From: Armatimonas rosea
GTDB taxonomy: Bacteria > Armatimonadota > Armatimonadia > Armatimonadales > Armatimonadaceae
DNA length: 64,000 bases
Assembly (NCBI RefSeq): GCF_014202505.1
Contig: NZ_JACHGW010000006.1
Span: 62,001 to 126,000, forward strand
Reading direction: 5' to 3'
Made by a program: the position numbers and the translations under genes. This document shows positions 31,922 to 39,594 of the stretch, in pieces (position 1 is the first letter of the stretch; each line of letters begins with the position of its first letter). Below the pieces are notes generated by a model, which had not been told where the DNA came from, did not search any database, and was given only the letters and a program-made list of their open reading frames with translations.

Positions 31922-33852
31922 TCCCCCCTGTAAACCTGTCCCTGCCCTTAGAGGAGATGGACAATAACAACCGGCACATTGGCCCGGGCGTCTTTCCTCT
32001 GGCCGCGATCTCGGAGCGCCCTGGACATAACCCGCGCAAGGACTACGGCGAGCATGATGGGAGCTTCGCCTCCCTGGTTGAGTCGATCAAGCAGTTTGGG
32101 ATGATCCAACCCCCCGTAATCATCCCGACCAGCACCGCCGGTGAGGCGTGGTTTGTGGTGAGTGGGCATCGGCGTATCGCCGCTGCCCGCGCCGCTGGCA
32201 TGGAAGAGGTGCGCTGCATCGAGCTGGGCTGGGACTGGACAACCGATGAGAGTGGCAAGGACCTCGCCAAAGACACCCTTGCCAGCTACACGGAGACAGA
32301 GCAGAGCATCTATGCCCTGATCGAGAACCTCCAGCGTAAAGAGCTCAACTGCATCGAGGTCGCCGAGGGGGTTCACAGTCTGGAGCGCCTCGGCAAGACG
32401 CAAGAGGAGATCGGGCGCTGGATCGGACGCTCCCAGGGGGCCGTCTCGAAGCTCTCCCGGCTTCTGACCCTCCCCGACGGCGTGCGGGCTTACCTGCGCA
32501 CCGGAGAGCTCTCCCAGAGCCACGGCGAGGAGCTGCTGCCTTTGCTCGGGGAGTCGTTCCTGACCGGGGAGATCGAGACGCTGGCAAGCCGGGCGGTGGA
32601 GCAAGGGCTCACCGCCAACGGACTGCGCCACGTGGTGCGGGAGAAAGTCGAGCGCGCCACCCCCAAGCAAGTCACTCTCGAGGAGTATTCGGCACCGAAT
32701 GATGAAGGGTTCGACAGCGAGCTCGATGCACGAATCGCCCGGACACTGGCGGGCACCAAGGGACTCGACAAGTCGGAGCTTGGTAGCTTCGACAAAGACC
32801 CGAAGCCCATGCCCCGCGATGACAACGGCCTGACGCGCAAGGAGAGCGATAAGGAGTTCGCTGCGGCGATGGCTCCCGATCCCGACGTTGTGCCGCTGTC
32901 GGAGCTACCAGCCCCAAAGCCTTCCCCTGAAGTGCAGGCACGAATCAGCCTAGGCAAGTGGCTTGATGAGATCGGCCTCAATTGGATCGAGGCCGCAGGC
33001 AGGCTCTGCGATATCACGGGACCAGGCGGCGATGTCCACAAGCCTGGTATGTGGATTCGCTTGGAGCCGGAGACCGCGCTGAAGCTCATGGAGCTGTGTG
33101 ACTGGCACCTGCAAGAGCACGGGGACATTGCCGGCAGCGCGATGGGGGCCAAGCTAAACGATGTGGTGAACTCGTTCCACGCCGCCAAGCTGGAGATGCG
33201 ATCGGAGGCGGATGCGGCCAAGCAGGCGCTCTCTGCAACCCTCCCTGTCTTTGAGGAGCCAGCGCCCGCACAGACTAAGCCCCTCACTCCTTCCGAAGCT
33301 GGCGAGAAACAACGCCAGAAGGAGCTGGCAGACCAGCAAGCGGCGCAGAAGAAAAAAGCCCAGCGGCAGGCAGAGCACGAGGCCAGGGCCGCAGAGAAGG
33401 CCAAGACCGATGTCACCTTCCGTGTGAGCTACTGCTACCCCCAACACGGTGAGTGGCAGGGTGGGGGCGAGTGCGAGACCCTGGACGGTTTTACCGCCAG
33501 CTTCAAGAGCCTCGTCGAGGCCCGTGCGTTCGCGGCAGAGGAGTCTGCTCGAAACCCGCGCTTCCTGGTTCACGTGACAATCTGGACGGAGCACATAGAT
33601 CGCCAGTCCGACCGATGCCAGCAGCGGGGCGATCTTTGGTTCTTCCGCGGGCAGTCCGTTCCTGGTGGCGTCTCCAACTCGATCCCCAGCGAGGAGAGCC
33701 TGGCCGTGGTCGGGTGCGTGCTGAGTGAGCTGTACCAGGTCGAAGGCGCGAAAGACGAGGAAGATCCGGGCGACCCCGCCAACTTCCAGATCTTTCCCGA
33801 GGCTCAGACCACCCGCGGGCTCGTCGATGACATGGCGGGGAGGCTGGTCTGA
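31918..33852 (+). CDS. ParB-like protein 2 (long)
   Basis: A 644-aa protein. The N-terminal ParB module has NPRKDYG near 40, VSGHRRIAAARAAGM near 80 and ALIENLQRKELNCIEVAEGV near 125, then an HTH (KTQEEIGRWIGRSQGAVSKL). The remaining about 380 residues contain a charged Ala/Glu/Gln coiled region near 470-500 and a beta-rich end. Much longer than usual ParB (about 300 aa). It contains a tetraloop palindrome at 32772. Two ParB-like genes flank the clamp gene. Confidence 0.75.
   Translation: MIPPVNLSLPLEEMDNNNRHIGPGVFPLAAISERPGHNPRKDYGEHDGSFASLVESIKQFGMIQPPVIIPTSTAGEAWFVVSGHRRIAAARAAGMEEVRCIELGWDWTTDESGKDLAKDTLASYTETEQSIYALIENLQRKELNCIEVAEGVHSLERLGKTQEEIGRWIGRSQGAVSKLSRLLTLPDGVRAYLRTGELSQSHGEELLPLLGESFLTGEIETLASRAVEQGLTANGLRHVVREKVERATPKQVTLEEYSAPNDEGFDSELDARIARTLAGTKGLDKSELGSFDKDPKPMPRDDNGLTRKESDKEFAAAMAPDPDVVPLSELPAPKPSPEVQARISLGKWLDEIGLNWIEAAGRLCDITGPGGDVHKPGMWIRLEPETALKLMELCDWHLQEHGDIAGSAMGAKLNDVVNSFHAAKLEMRSEADAAKQALSATLPVFEEPAPAQTKPLTPSEAGEKQRQKELADQQAAQKKKAQRQAEHEARAAEKAKTDVTFRVSYCYPQHGEWQGGGECETLDGFTASFKSLVEARAFAAEESARNPRFLVHVTIWTEHIDRQSDRCQQRGDLWFFRGQSVPGGVSNSIPSEESLAVVGCVLSELYQVEGAKDEEDPGDPANFQIFPEAQTTRGLVDDMAGRLV
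32772..32793. repeat. tetraloop palindrome inside ParB-like 2
   Basis: GTCGGAGCT-TGGT-AGCTTCGAC (9-bp stem, one G-U) encodes SELGSFD. It is nearly the complement of the element at 20385. Confidence 0.45.
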
Positions 33853-33860
33853 TGAGAGCG

Positions 33861-34061
33861 CTACTGCTCTATTTTGGGGGGCGTGCCCGACACGCCCCTC
33901 TTTTCGGCGTACTCCCGGACAGCCTGCTCGATGATCGCTGCCTCGCTAATGCCGTAGCGCAGGATGAGCGCCTCAAGAAGCGCTTTACAGTCGGCGGTGA
34001 TCCGGCTTGCCAGCCGGAAGGGTTTGGTCGGTCTATTCACGATAGCGATAGTAGTCATCAT
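33861..34061 (-). CDS. ribbon-helix-helix regulator
   Basis: A 66-aa minus-strand protein with the RHH pattern: a polar strand (KPFRLASRITADCKALLE) and a helix pair (YGISEAAIIEQAVREYAEK). It is divergent from the Gp37/Gp68-like gene across a promoter with TGTAC-type half sites, so it could regulate that promoter. ATG 34061; a longer overlapping plus-strand frame is a shadow. Confidence 0.65.
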   Translation of the reverse strand: MMTTIAIVNRPTKPFRLASRITADCKALLEALILRYGISEAAIIEQAVREYAEKRGVSGTPPKIEQ

Positions 34062-34104
34062 GTACCTCTAGTGCAAATTATGCTGTACTTATTTTACCTC
34101 ATGG

Positions 34105-34133
34105 TTGATACTGTGTACCGTTTGGTGTACAAT
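34105..34133 (+). promoter_or_regulatory. promoter of the DUF5131 operon with TGTAC half sites
   Basis: TTGATA (34105-34110), a 17-bp spacer and TACAAT (34128-34133). TGTACCG and GTGTACA flank the spacer as an imperfect version of the immunity operator, one base closer. ATG 34171 lies 37 bases downstream with AAAGG ahead of it. Confidence 0.65.
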
Positions 34134-34170
34134 TCCTTTAGACCCAAGGAGACAGAGAAAGGTTACACCA

Positions 34171-35208
34171 ATGGCTAAAGACAGCAAGATTGAATGGACG
34201 CATCACACCTTTAACCCGTGGCGTGGATGCACCAAGGTTTCGGAGGGGTGCAAGCACTGCTACGCGGAGACCCTCAGCAAGCGAAACCCCAAGGTGCTTG
34301 GGATTTGGGGGCCGCAGGGGACGCGCGTGATGGCGAGTGAGTCCATGTGGCGCGAGCCGCTCAAGTGGAACGAGGAAGCCAGAGCAGCAGGGGAGCGCCA
34401 TCGGGTGTTCTGTGCCAGCTTGGCCGATGTGTTCGAGGGGCCGGAAACCTGTAGCGAGGAAGCGTACCAGGTGGTTCGTGAGGCGCGGGAGAAGCTCTTT
34501 AGACTCATAGAGGCGACCCCTGATCTTGATTGGCTCCTGCTGACCAAACGCCCAGAGAACATGATGAAGTTTTGTCCGTGGCCGTGGGCGAATCTTTGGC
34601 CCCGAAATGTTTGGGCAGGCACCTCAGTCGAGAACCAGTCCGCTGCCGATAAGCGCATCCCGGAGCTGCTGAATGTTCCTGCCAAGTACAGGTTCCTGAG
34701 CTGTGAGCCTCTCCTAGGCAGGTTGGATATTCTCCCGGCCATTGGCGCTTGGTGCTCTTGTGGGTGGAGGCAAGTATCGCCTCGGCAAATAGATCGCTCT
34801 CTTGCTACGCATCTAGACAGCAATAATCCGTGCCCTCGGTGCGGCGAATCTGTAAGCCTCTCGCCGCGCGGTATCCACTGGGTGATCGCTGGCGGTGAAT
34901 CTGGCTCCGACGCTCGCCCGATGCACCCCGATTGGGCGAGATCGCTTCGGGATCAGTGCCAGAGCGCCGGAGTGAGCTTCTTCTTCAAGCAACACGGGGA
35001 GTATCGGCAGGCTGAAGGTGATGAAGGGAGATTGCCTGAAGGATGGCCCTCAGTGCCTTACCGAGGGTTGCCTACTCACTGTTTCTGTGAGCCAGGACCT
35101 GATACTCTCGACACCCTTGTGATCCGTGTTGGCAAGAAGAACGCCGGTCGCCTGCTCGATGGCCGCACCTGGGACGAGCTGCCCACCGTGGAGGCGTCCC
35201 ATGCGTAA
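34171..35208 (+). CDS. phage Gp37/Gp68 family (DUF5131) radical-SAM-like protein
   Basis: A 345-aa protein starting at ATG 34171 (MAKDSKIEWTHHTFNPWRGC). It has the Cys cluster CTKVSEGCKHC, WLLLTKRPENM near 125, AGTSVENQ near 150, FLSCEPLLG near 175 and VIAGGESG near 235, all characteristic of the family. An extra Cys-rich insert (CSCGW...CPRCG, about 195-225) looks like a zinc finger. The family is common in phages; its chemistry is not established. First gene of a tightly overlapping operon. Confidence 0.8.
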   Translation: MAKDSKIEWTHHTFNPWRGCTKVSEGCKHCYAETLSKRNPKVLGIWGPQGTRVMASESMWREPLKWNEEARAAGERHRVFCASLADVFEGPETCSEEAYQVVREAREKLFRLIEATPDLDWLLLTKRPENMMKFCPWPWANLWPRNVWAGTSVENQSAADKRIPELLNVPAKYRFLSCEPLLGRLDILPAIGAWCSCGWRQVSPRQIDRSLATHLDSNNPCPRCGESVSLSPRGIHWVIAGGESGSDARPMHPDWARSLRDQCQSAGVSFFFKQHGEYRQAEGDEGRLPEGWPSVPYRGLPTHCFCEPGPDTLDTLVIRVGKKNAGRLLDGRTWDELPTVEASHA

Positions 35209-35476
35209 GCTCATCACCTCGAAGTTTCGGGGCTTCCTCACCTCCCCCGACCTGCGCACCGAGCCGGGTAAGTCCCGCCTCAACCTGCTCCTGTGCGCCC
35301 TGGCGGTCTCCTCACTCTCCCTGCTGTCTACCGCCTGCCACACCGAGCCCACGGTCATGGTGGCGATGCAGAAGGATGGGGCCATGCTTCGGAGCACAGG
35401 GGCTGATGCCGTGCGCCAGGCCCGAAGCGCGGCTCTCACGACCGTGGGCTATATGGCCCAGATAGGGGGCTGGTGA
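35201..35476 (+). CDS. small predicted lipoprotein
   Basis: A 91-aa protein from ATG 35201, overlapping the previous gene by eight bases. A basic start is followed by a hydrophobic stretch (LNLLLCALAVSSLSLLSTAC) ending in a lipobox-like STAC. Surface or periplasmic location is likely. A spanin-like role is possible but there is no partner evidence. Confidence 0.5.
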   Translation: MRKLITSKFRGFLTSPDLRTEPGKSRLNLLLCALAVSSLSLLSTACHTEPTVMVAMQKDGAMLRSTGADAVRQARSAALTTVGYMAQIGGW

Positions 35477-35477
35477 G

Positions 35478-35933
35478 ATGGCCTTCAAAGTCCCTGAAGC
35501 CAAGCGCGTGACCTTCCATCCGGCCTTTGGACCAATGGATATCAGCATGGGCAATAACGGTGTCTTCGAGCTCTACCACAAGGCCACCGGGCGGACGCTC
35601 TACTGCATCGCCTCGGATGGTCTTGGCTGGGAGCACGTCTCCGTATCGGTCAAGGGAAGCTCTCAGACTCCCGCGTGGGCCGACATGAACTTCGTCAAAG
35701 ACCAGTTCTGGGGCGAGGAGGATGCCGTGATGCAGCTGCACCCTCCGAAGGGCGACTGGATCAACAATCACGCCTCCTGCCTGCACCTCTGGCGTCCTTA
35801 CTTTCTGGAGATTCCCTTGCCACCCTCGGCCATGGTCGGGGTGAAGGGCATCGAGCCTGAAGACGTTGAGCGGATCGGAGCGCGCAAGCTCCGCGAGATC
35901 GCGAGCCAAGAGCTGACTGGAGTGACGCTATGA
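35478..35933 (+). CDS. DUF7694-like phage protein
   Basis: A 151-aa protein with WADMNFVKDQFWGEEDAVMQ, HPPKGDWINNHASCLHLWRP and PPSAMVGVKG, a pattern I recognise from many phage and mobile-element proteins of unknown function. It overlaps the next gene by four bases. Confidence 0.65.
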   Translation: MAFKVPEAKRVTFHPAFGPMDISMGNNGVFELYHKATGRTLYCIASDGLGWEHVSVSVKGSSQTPAWADMNFVKDQFWGEEDAVMQLHPPKGDWINNHASCLHLWRPYFLEIPLPPSAMVGVKGIEPEDVERIGARKLREIASQELTGVTL

Positions 35934-36157
35934 CTCCCTGCCCCTTCTGCGATAGCCTCGATGTCCGCACCAGCGCCACGCAAGACCTACCGCCTCGTCC
36001 CACGATCTCGCAGCGCCGGAATGCTAGCTGGACTGCCTACGCCTACTGCCGAAACTGTGGCGCACGCGGTCCGCAGGTCACGACGATCCGCGAGTTCAGC
36101 AACGTAGCTCATGACCTGGCTTTACAGGCGTGGGAGGGGAGAGTCCGCAATGGCTAA
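35930..36157 (+). CDS. Lar-like zinc protein
   Basis: A 75-aa protein with CPFC at the start and CRNCGARGPQ near 45, then a helix ending in AWEGRVRNG, the Lar/restriction-alleviation pattern. Related in layout to the N-terminus of 28707-29090. Confidence 0.65.
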   Translation: MTPCPFCDSLDVRTSATQDLPPRPTISQRRNASWTAYAYCRNCGARGPQVTTIREFSNVAHDLALQAWEGRVRNG

Positions 36158-36656
36158 AGGCAAGTCCGCCCCCGTCCTGAACCTCTTCGACTTCGAGGAG
36201 CCCGAGACCGTGATTGACGTAGACCTGGTACTCAGCAACGATCACGCTGTCACTGCGCATATTCCCGGCTTCGAGAGCATGGCCCCGGCAACACAGAAAG
36301 CCCTTGGCGATGTGGTGCAGTCCGTTGTGGCTCTCGCGCAAGAGGTTCTGGATACATCAAGCCAGCAAGGTGCTGGCCCTGCCAAGGCCGCGGACTCGTT
36401 TGCCCTGGGACGCCTCGAAGACCAATGGCCCCACGCCTATGCCTTCGTCGCCCAGGCGCGTAAGAGTGGCCTCACCGACCCTGCCCTGACCCCGGTGCAG
36501 GTGAGCACTGCTGGGCGCCGTGAGTTCGACCTGGCCGAGCTGGCACGCTACGCCAACGCGCTGCTCCGTGGGGTGCGCTCTGATCGACCTACGATGACGC
36601 CGGAGCGCTGGGCCCAAGCGACCGCGAAGGCGAGAGAGATGGGAGGGAAGTCGTGA
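36150..36656 (+). CDS. hypothetical phage protein
   Basis: A 168-aa protein from ATG 36150 (MAKGKSAPVLNLFDFEEPET). It has an acidic N-terminus and helical rest (EFDLAELARYANALLRGVR). No family is recognised. It overlaps both neighbours. Confidence 0.55.
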   Translation: MAKGKSAPVLNLFDFEEPETVIDVDLVLSNDHAVTAHIPGFESMAPATQKALGDVVQSVVALAQEVLDTSSQQGAGPAKAADSFALGRLEDQWPHAYAFVAQARKSGLTDPALTPVQVSTAGRREFDLAELARYANALLRGVRSDRPTMTPERWAQATAKAREMGGKS

Positions 36657-37201
36657 ACACGCTTGCGACCCTTTCAGAGTGCGGAACCTTCCGCTATGAC
36701 CTGACCCGTGAGTGGACACGCGGGCTCTACGACGACGACCGCGGGGTTCTTCTCATCATGCTGAACCCCAGCACAGCAGACGCGACCAAAGACGACCCGA
36801 CGATTCGGCGAGCGATTGGTTTTGCGAAGGCGTGGAAGTGCTGCTCGCTGACCGTCGTGAACCTCTTTGCCTATCGCGCCACCGACCCCAAAGACCTGCT
36901 TGCCAGGATTGAGTCAGGGGAGGACGCAGTAGGCAAAGAGAACGACCAGCACATCATTGCCGCGCTGGAGAGAGCCGAGAGCCGAGGGGACTATATCGTC
37001 GCCGCGTGGGGGGCGAACGGCTCCCACAAGCTAATCAAGCCCCGGCGCGATGCTGTCCTCAGAATGCTCCCCGTGGCCGACACGTGCTGCCTGGAGACCT
37101 GTGCGAGCGGCGACCCGAAGCACCCACTGTACTGCAAGGGCTGGCTAGTTCCGGTTCAGTACGAGTTCCCGCGAAGCGCATGGGAGGCCAGCAATGCCTG
37201 A
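36653..37201 (+). CDS. DUF1643 protein
   Basis: A 182-aa protein from GTG 36653 with the DUF1643 signature: GVLLIMLNPSTADATKDDPT near 33, VVNLFAYRATDPKDL near 68 and AAWGANG near 118. It is common in phages and islands; function unknown. It overlaps the next gene by eight bases. Confidence 0.8.
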   Translation: MNTLATLSECGTFRYDLTREWTRGLYDDDRGVLLIMLNPSTADATKDDPTIRRAIGFAKAWKCCSLTVVNLFAYRATDPKDLLARIESGEDAVGKENDQHIIAALERAESRGDYIVAAWGANGSHKLIKPRRDAVLRMLPVADTCCLETCASGDPKHPLYCKGWLVPVQYEFPRSAWEASNA

Positions 37202-37751
37202 ACTGATCGAGGGAGCGACTTATCGCTTTATCGGGGACTCTGCTGCCTACCGTGGCCGCACCGGGGTTCTCTCTGGCGTGCGTCGTCAGGGTCGCCACTG
37301 GTTTGGCTCCCTGAGCAACCACGCGGAGTGGATGAAGGCAGGACTGCCGCCACAGATCGAGGTGATGGACACGGAGCTGGAGCTGGTGAGCGCTCCAAAG
37401 GCAAAGCCCGCGGCCTCGGTGCCTGCCTCTGTGGCCTTCGATGGCATGGAAGCGGATCTCGTGGCCCTGATCGAGTTCGCCGCCCAGGAGCGGGGCTTCG
37501 AGGTCGCCAAGGTCGGGCAGTTCCGCGCTGACGGCTCTGGTACGACCGTTGGCTACCCCGATATGTCTTTCCGCCGCCCGAGCTGGCCCCGTGGTCTGGT
37601 CTGCCTGATCGAGGTCAAGACCAAGGCAGGGGTTCTCTCGCCCGAGCAGCAGAAGCTCAACGACCAGGGCTGGAGCTTTGTCGCAAGGTCTACTGATGAG
37701 GCCCTGGTGCTCCTCGATATCTTTGAGCGAAGTTTCGGAGGGAAACTGTGA
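37194..37751 (+). CDS. VRR-NUC-type nuclease with N-terminal extension
   Basis: A 185-aa protein. The C-terminal about 95 residues carry a PD-(D/E)xK core of VRR-NUC type: GYPDMSF, then CLIEVKTKAGVLSPEQQKL. The N-terminal 60 residues are a small beta domain (GRTGVLSGVRRQGRHWFGSL). VRR-NUC proteins cut branched DNA; in phages they usually act as Holliday-junction resolvases. Overlaps the final HTH gene by four bases. Confidence 0.75.
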   Translation: MPELIEGATYRFIGDSAAYRGRTGVLSGVRRQGRHWFGSLSNHAEWMKAGLPPQIEVMDTELELVSAPKAKPAASVPASVAFDGMEADLVALIEFAAQERGFEVAKVGQFRADGSGTTVGYPDMSFRRPSWPRGLVCLIEVKTKAGVLSPEQQKLNDQGWSFVARSTDEALVLLDIFERSFGGKL

Positions 37752-38083
37752 ACCGAATCGCTTATAGCGTGGAGGAAGCTGCGCAGCTCTGTGGTGTCTC
37801 CGAGGAGAACATTCGGGAGATGATCCGTGCCGGCAAGCTCCTTGCCCAGCCCATGGGGGCCACGGAGCGCGGTCACCTGCGGATCGGTGCCGTCGAGCTG
37901 GAGCGCTTCTTTCTGGGGATGCCGAGGCCCTCTCAAACTGCTTTAGGCATCGGCTCCGTCACTGTCGCCACTGCTCCGGCTACTGTAGCAACTGAGCACA
38001 AAACTGTATCAACCCCGGTGCGTTCCCGTCGGTCTCCATCGGGCCGTGTCGGTGCAGATCGTGAGGAAATCCGCTATGAGTAG
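37748..38083 (+). CDS. excisionase/MerR-like HTH protein
   Basis: A 111-aa protein from GTG 37748. An N-terminal winged HTH of the excisionase family is clear (YSVEEAAQLCGVSEENIREM, IRAGKLLAQP, GHLRIGAVELERFF). The tail is Thr/Val/Arg-rich and low complexity. Last phage gene before chromosomal sequence, a common place for Xis-like regulators. Confidence 0.65.
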   Translation: MNRIAYSVEEAAQLCGVSEENIREMIRAGKLLAQPMGATERGHLRIGAVELERFFLGMPRPSQTALGIGSVTVATAPATVATEHKTVSTPVRSRRSPSGRVGADREEIRYE

Positions 38084-38171
38084 AGGGCACCTAATCTGCG
38101 GGGTCGGCATTTCGGTTCTATTCTACGCCATGCCCTGCAATTGCGGAAAGCCTACTCCCTGCTCAGATTGG
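38084..38171. other. probable right prophage boundary
   Basis: Phage-type overlapping genes stop at 38083 and a host-type lipoprotein gene ends at 38152. A reading frame starting at ATG 38130 (MPCNCGKPTPCSDW) then runs antisense into the lipoprotein gene. It may be the head of a phage gene cut by integration. The attachment core could lie near 38130-38171, but the left end is outside the window. Confidence 0.35.
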
Positions 38172-38646
38172 CGTAAACATAATAAAGCTTCCCTTCTTCA
38201 AAACGAAGCGCGATCCCGTTGTGCCTGTAGCTGTCCTCTCCATAACCCTTTTGTGGCGCGAATCCGAGGGAGATTATGCGTGGCTTGATCTCTTTGAGCT
38301 CCTGCCCACGTTTCAGAACAAGCGTCTGTATGCCCTTCTTGAGCTCCACAGTAAAGTCCTGCTCGTAGCGGGTGTGGAAGGCGACAAGGCGGTGGTCCTG
38401 ACTAAACTCGAACTCGGGGGAGCCATCTTGCACGGAGCAAAGTTCGGGGTCGGAGCCGGTGTACTCCATGTACCGGACACAGGAGCCCTGCTGTCGCTTG
38501 AGCTGGTCGAGTGAGTCACCACCTTGCATGCCCAAGACGGTTCGGCGGTCCAGATCGATCTTGATCGGCTTTGGCGGGCCGTTCTGACAGCCACTGGTGC
38601 TGAGGATTAGTAGCCCAAGGTACAGGCATCGCCTGCCTCGTGTCAT
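38152..38646 (-). CDS. predicted lipoprotein
   Basis: A 164-aa protein. Signal MTRGRRCLYLGLLILSTSGC with a TSGC lipobox at Cys20, then a mostly beta domain. No family is recognised. Overlaps the GH62 gene by four bases, so it is the last gene of a minus-strand cluster with the peptidase and GH62 genes. Confidence 0.6.
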   Translation of the reverse strand: MTRGRRCLYLGLLILSTSGCQNGPPKPIKIDLDRRTVLGMQGGDSLDQLKRQQGSCVRYMEYTGSDPELCSVQDGSPEFEFSQDHRLVAFHTRYEQDFTVELKKGIQTLVLKRGQELKEIKPRIISLGFAPQKGYGEDSYRHNGIALRFEEGKLYYVYANLSRE

Positions 38647-39587
38647 GGCTTTACCGTGAGCAGGCCGAGCTTCCAGGGGATTTTTCCGTAGGCGGTTCGG
38701 TACTCGGTGTCGCTGGCACCTTGGAAGAGAAACTGGAGGTTTTGAGGGTCTATCTCCAGGGTTTCGTCGTTGCGGGAGCGGAGCAGCTCGCCGTGGCTAA
38801 TATTGGTTGTCCAGGGCGACGGGCAGTTGGTGAGGCCGGCGAAGGGCTTCTCCCAGCTATCGGCGAGGGGCTTCCAAGGACCCGTGAGGGTGTCGGCGAG
38901 GTAGGCTTTGAAGTAGCGGCGCCCCTTGCCTTGGGCCTCCACGATCGTGAGGTACGGAGAGCGTCCCTTGAGCTTGTAGGTGTGGGAGGCCTCGAAGATA
39001 TCGGCTTGGAGCGCGAGGGTGGGCGCCGACCAGACGCCACCCGGGAAGTGCTGGTGCTCGGTCTGGGCGCGCCAGAGCTTGCCGTCGAGGGAGGTCCAGA
39101 AGAGGTGGGCGTGGGTGGTGTCGCAGATCACCCAGAAGTCGAGCCACTTGGGCTTGGCGGGGGGATTTGCCATCAGGGGCTGTGGCTTGCTCCAGCTCTT
39201 CAGATCGCTCAGGTCGGTTGTCGTGGAGTAGCAGGGCTGGAAGGGCGGGGTTCGGGAGTCGTCGGCGAGCTGGTAGATCAGAAACCAGCGCTTCTGGGGC
39301 GTGTAAAAAAAGAGCTGGGGCGCGCAGTAGTACTTATCGTGGAGCGCAAGGACATGGCGCGGTGCCGTGGCGGCATCGGCCCAGGTCTTGAAGCGGCTCC
39401 CGACAATATCCACCCGCCCCGATGCAAACCGGACCGTCGCGTAGAGGTTCCAGAATCCCTGGTCAAAGACAAGGGTCGGGTCCTTCACGGCAACTTGGGG
39501 ATCGGCTCCACCCCGCTCTGGCCCAAGAAGAGGGGCGGAGACCTGCCAGGAAAACCGCCCTGTGGTGAAGCTGTCGTCGGGGTACAT
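38643..39587 (-). CDS. GH62-like alpha-L-arabinofuranosidase
   Basis: A 314-aa protein from ATG 39587, seven bases after the peptidase gene. Family hallmarks in order: VKDPTLVF, then YYCAPQLFFYTPQKRW, WLDFWVICD, LWRAQTEHQHFPGG, FEASHTYKLKG and SHGELLRSRNDETLEIDPQ. GH62 enzymes remove arabinose from arabinoxylan and are normally secreted, yet no signal peptide follows this start. Either an upstream start within the peptidase gene is used or the protein exits another way. Confidence 0.75.
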   Translation of the reverse strand: MYPDDSFTTGRFSWQVSAPLLGPERGGADPQVAVKDPTLVFDQGFWNLYATVRFASGRVDIVGSRFKTWADAATAPRHVLALHDKYYCAPQLFFYTPQKRWFLIYQLADDSRTPPFQPCYSTTTDLSDLKSWSKPQPLMANPPAKPKWLDFWVICDTTHAHLFWTSLDGKLWRAQTEHQHFPGGVWSAPTLALQADIFEASHTYKLKGRSPYLTIVEAQGKGRRYFKAYLADTLTGPWKPLADSWEKPFAGLTNCPSPWTTNISHGELLRSRNDETLEIDPQNLQFLFQGASDTEYRTAYGKIPWKLGLLTVKP

Positions 39588-39594
39588 AGGGCGC

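Noticed and set aside
33852-34178. Plus-strand open frame of 108 codons between ParB-like 2 and the DUF5131 gene
   Set aside because: The minus-strand RHH frame at 33861-34061 has a recognisable fold and the plus frame crosses the promoter at 34105-34133.
38046-38288. 80-codon plus-strand frame at the prophage edge
   Set aside because: After about 14 codons it is antisense to the host lipoprotein gene; kept only as a hint for the junction.
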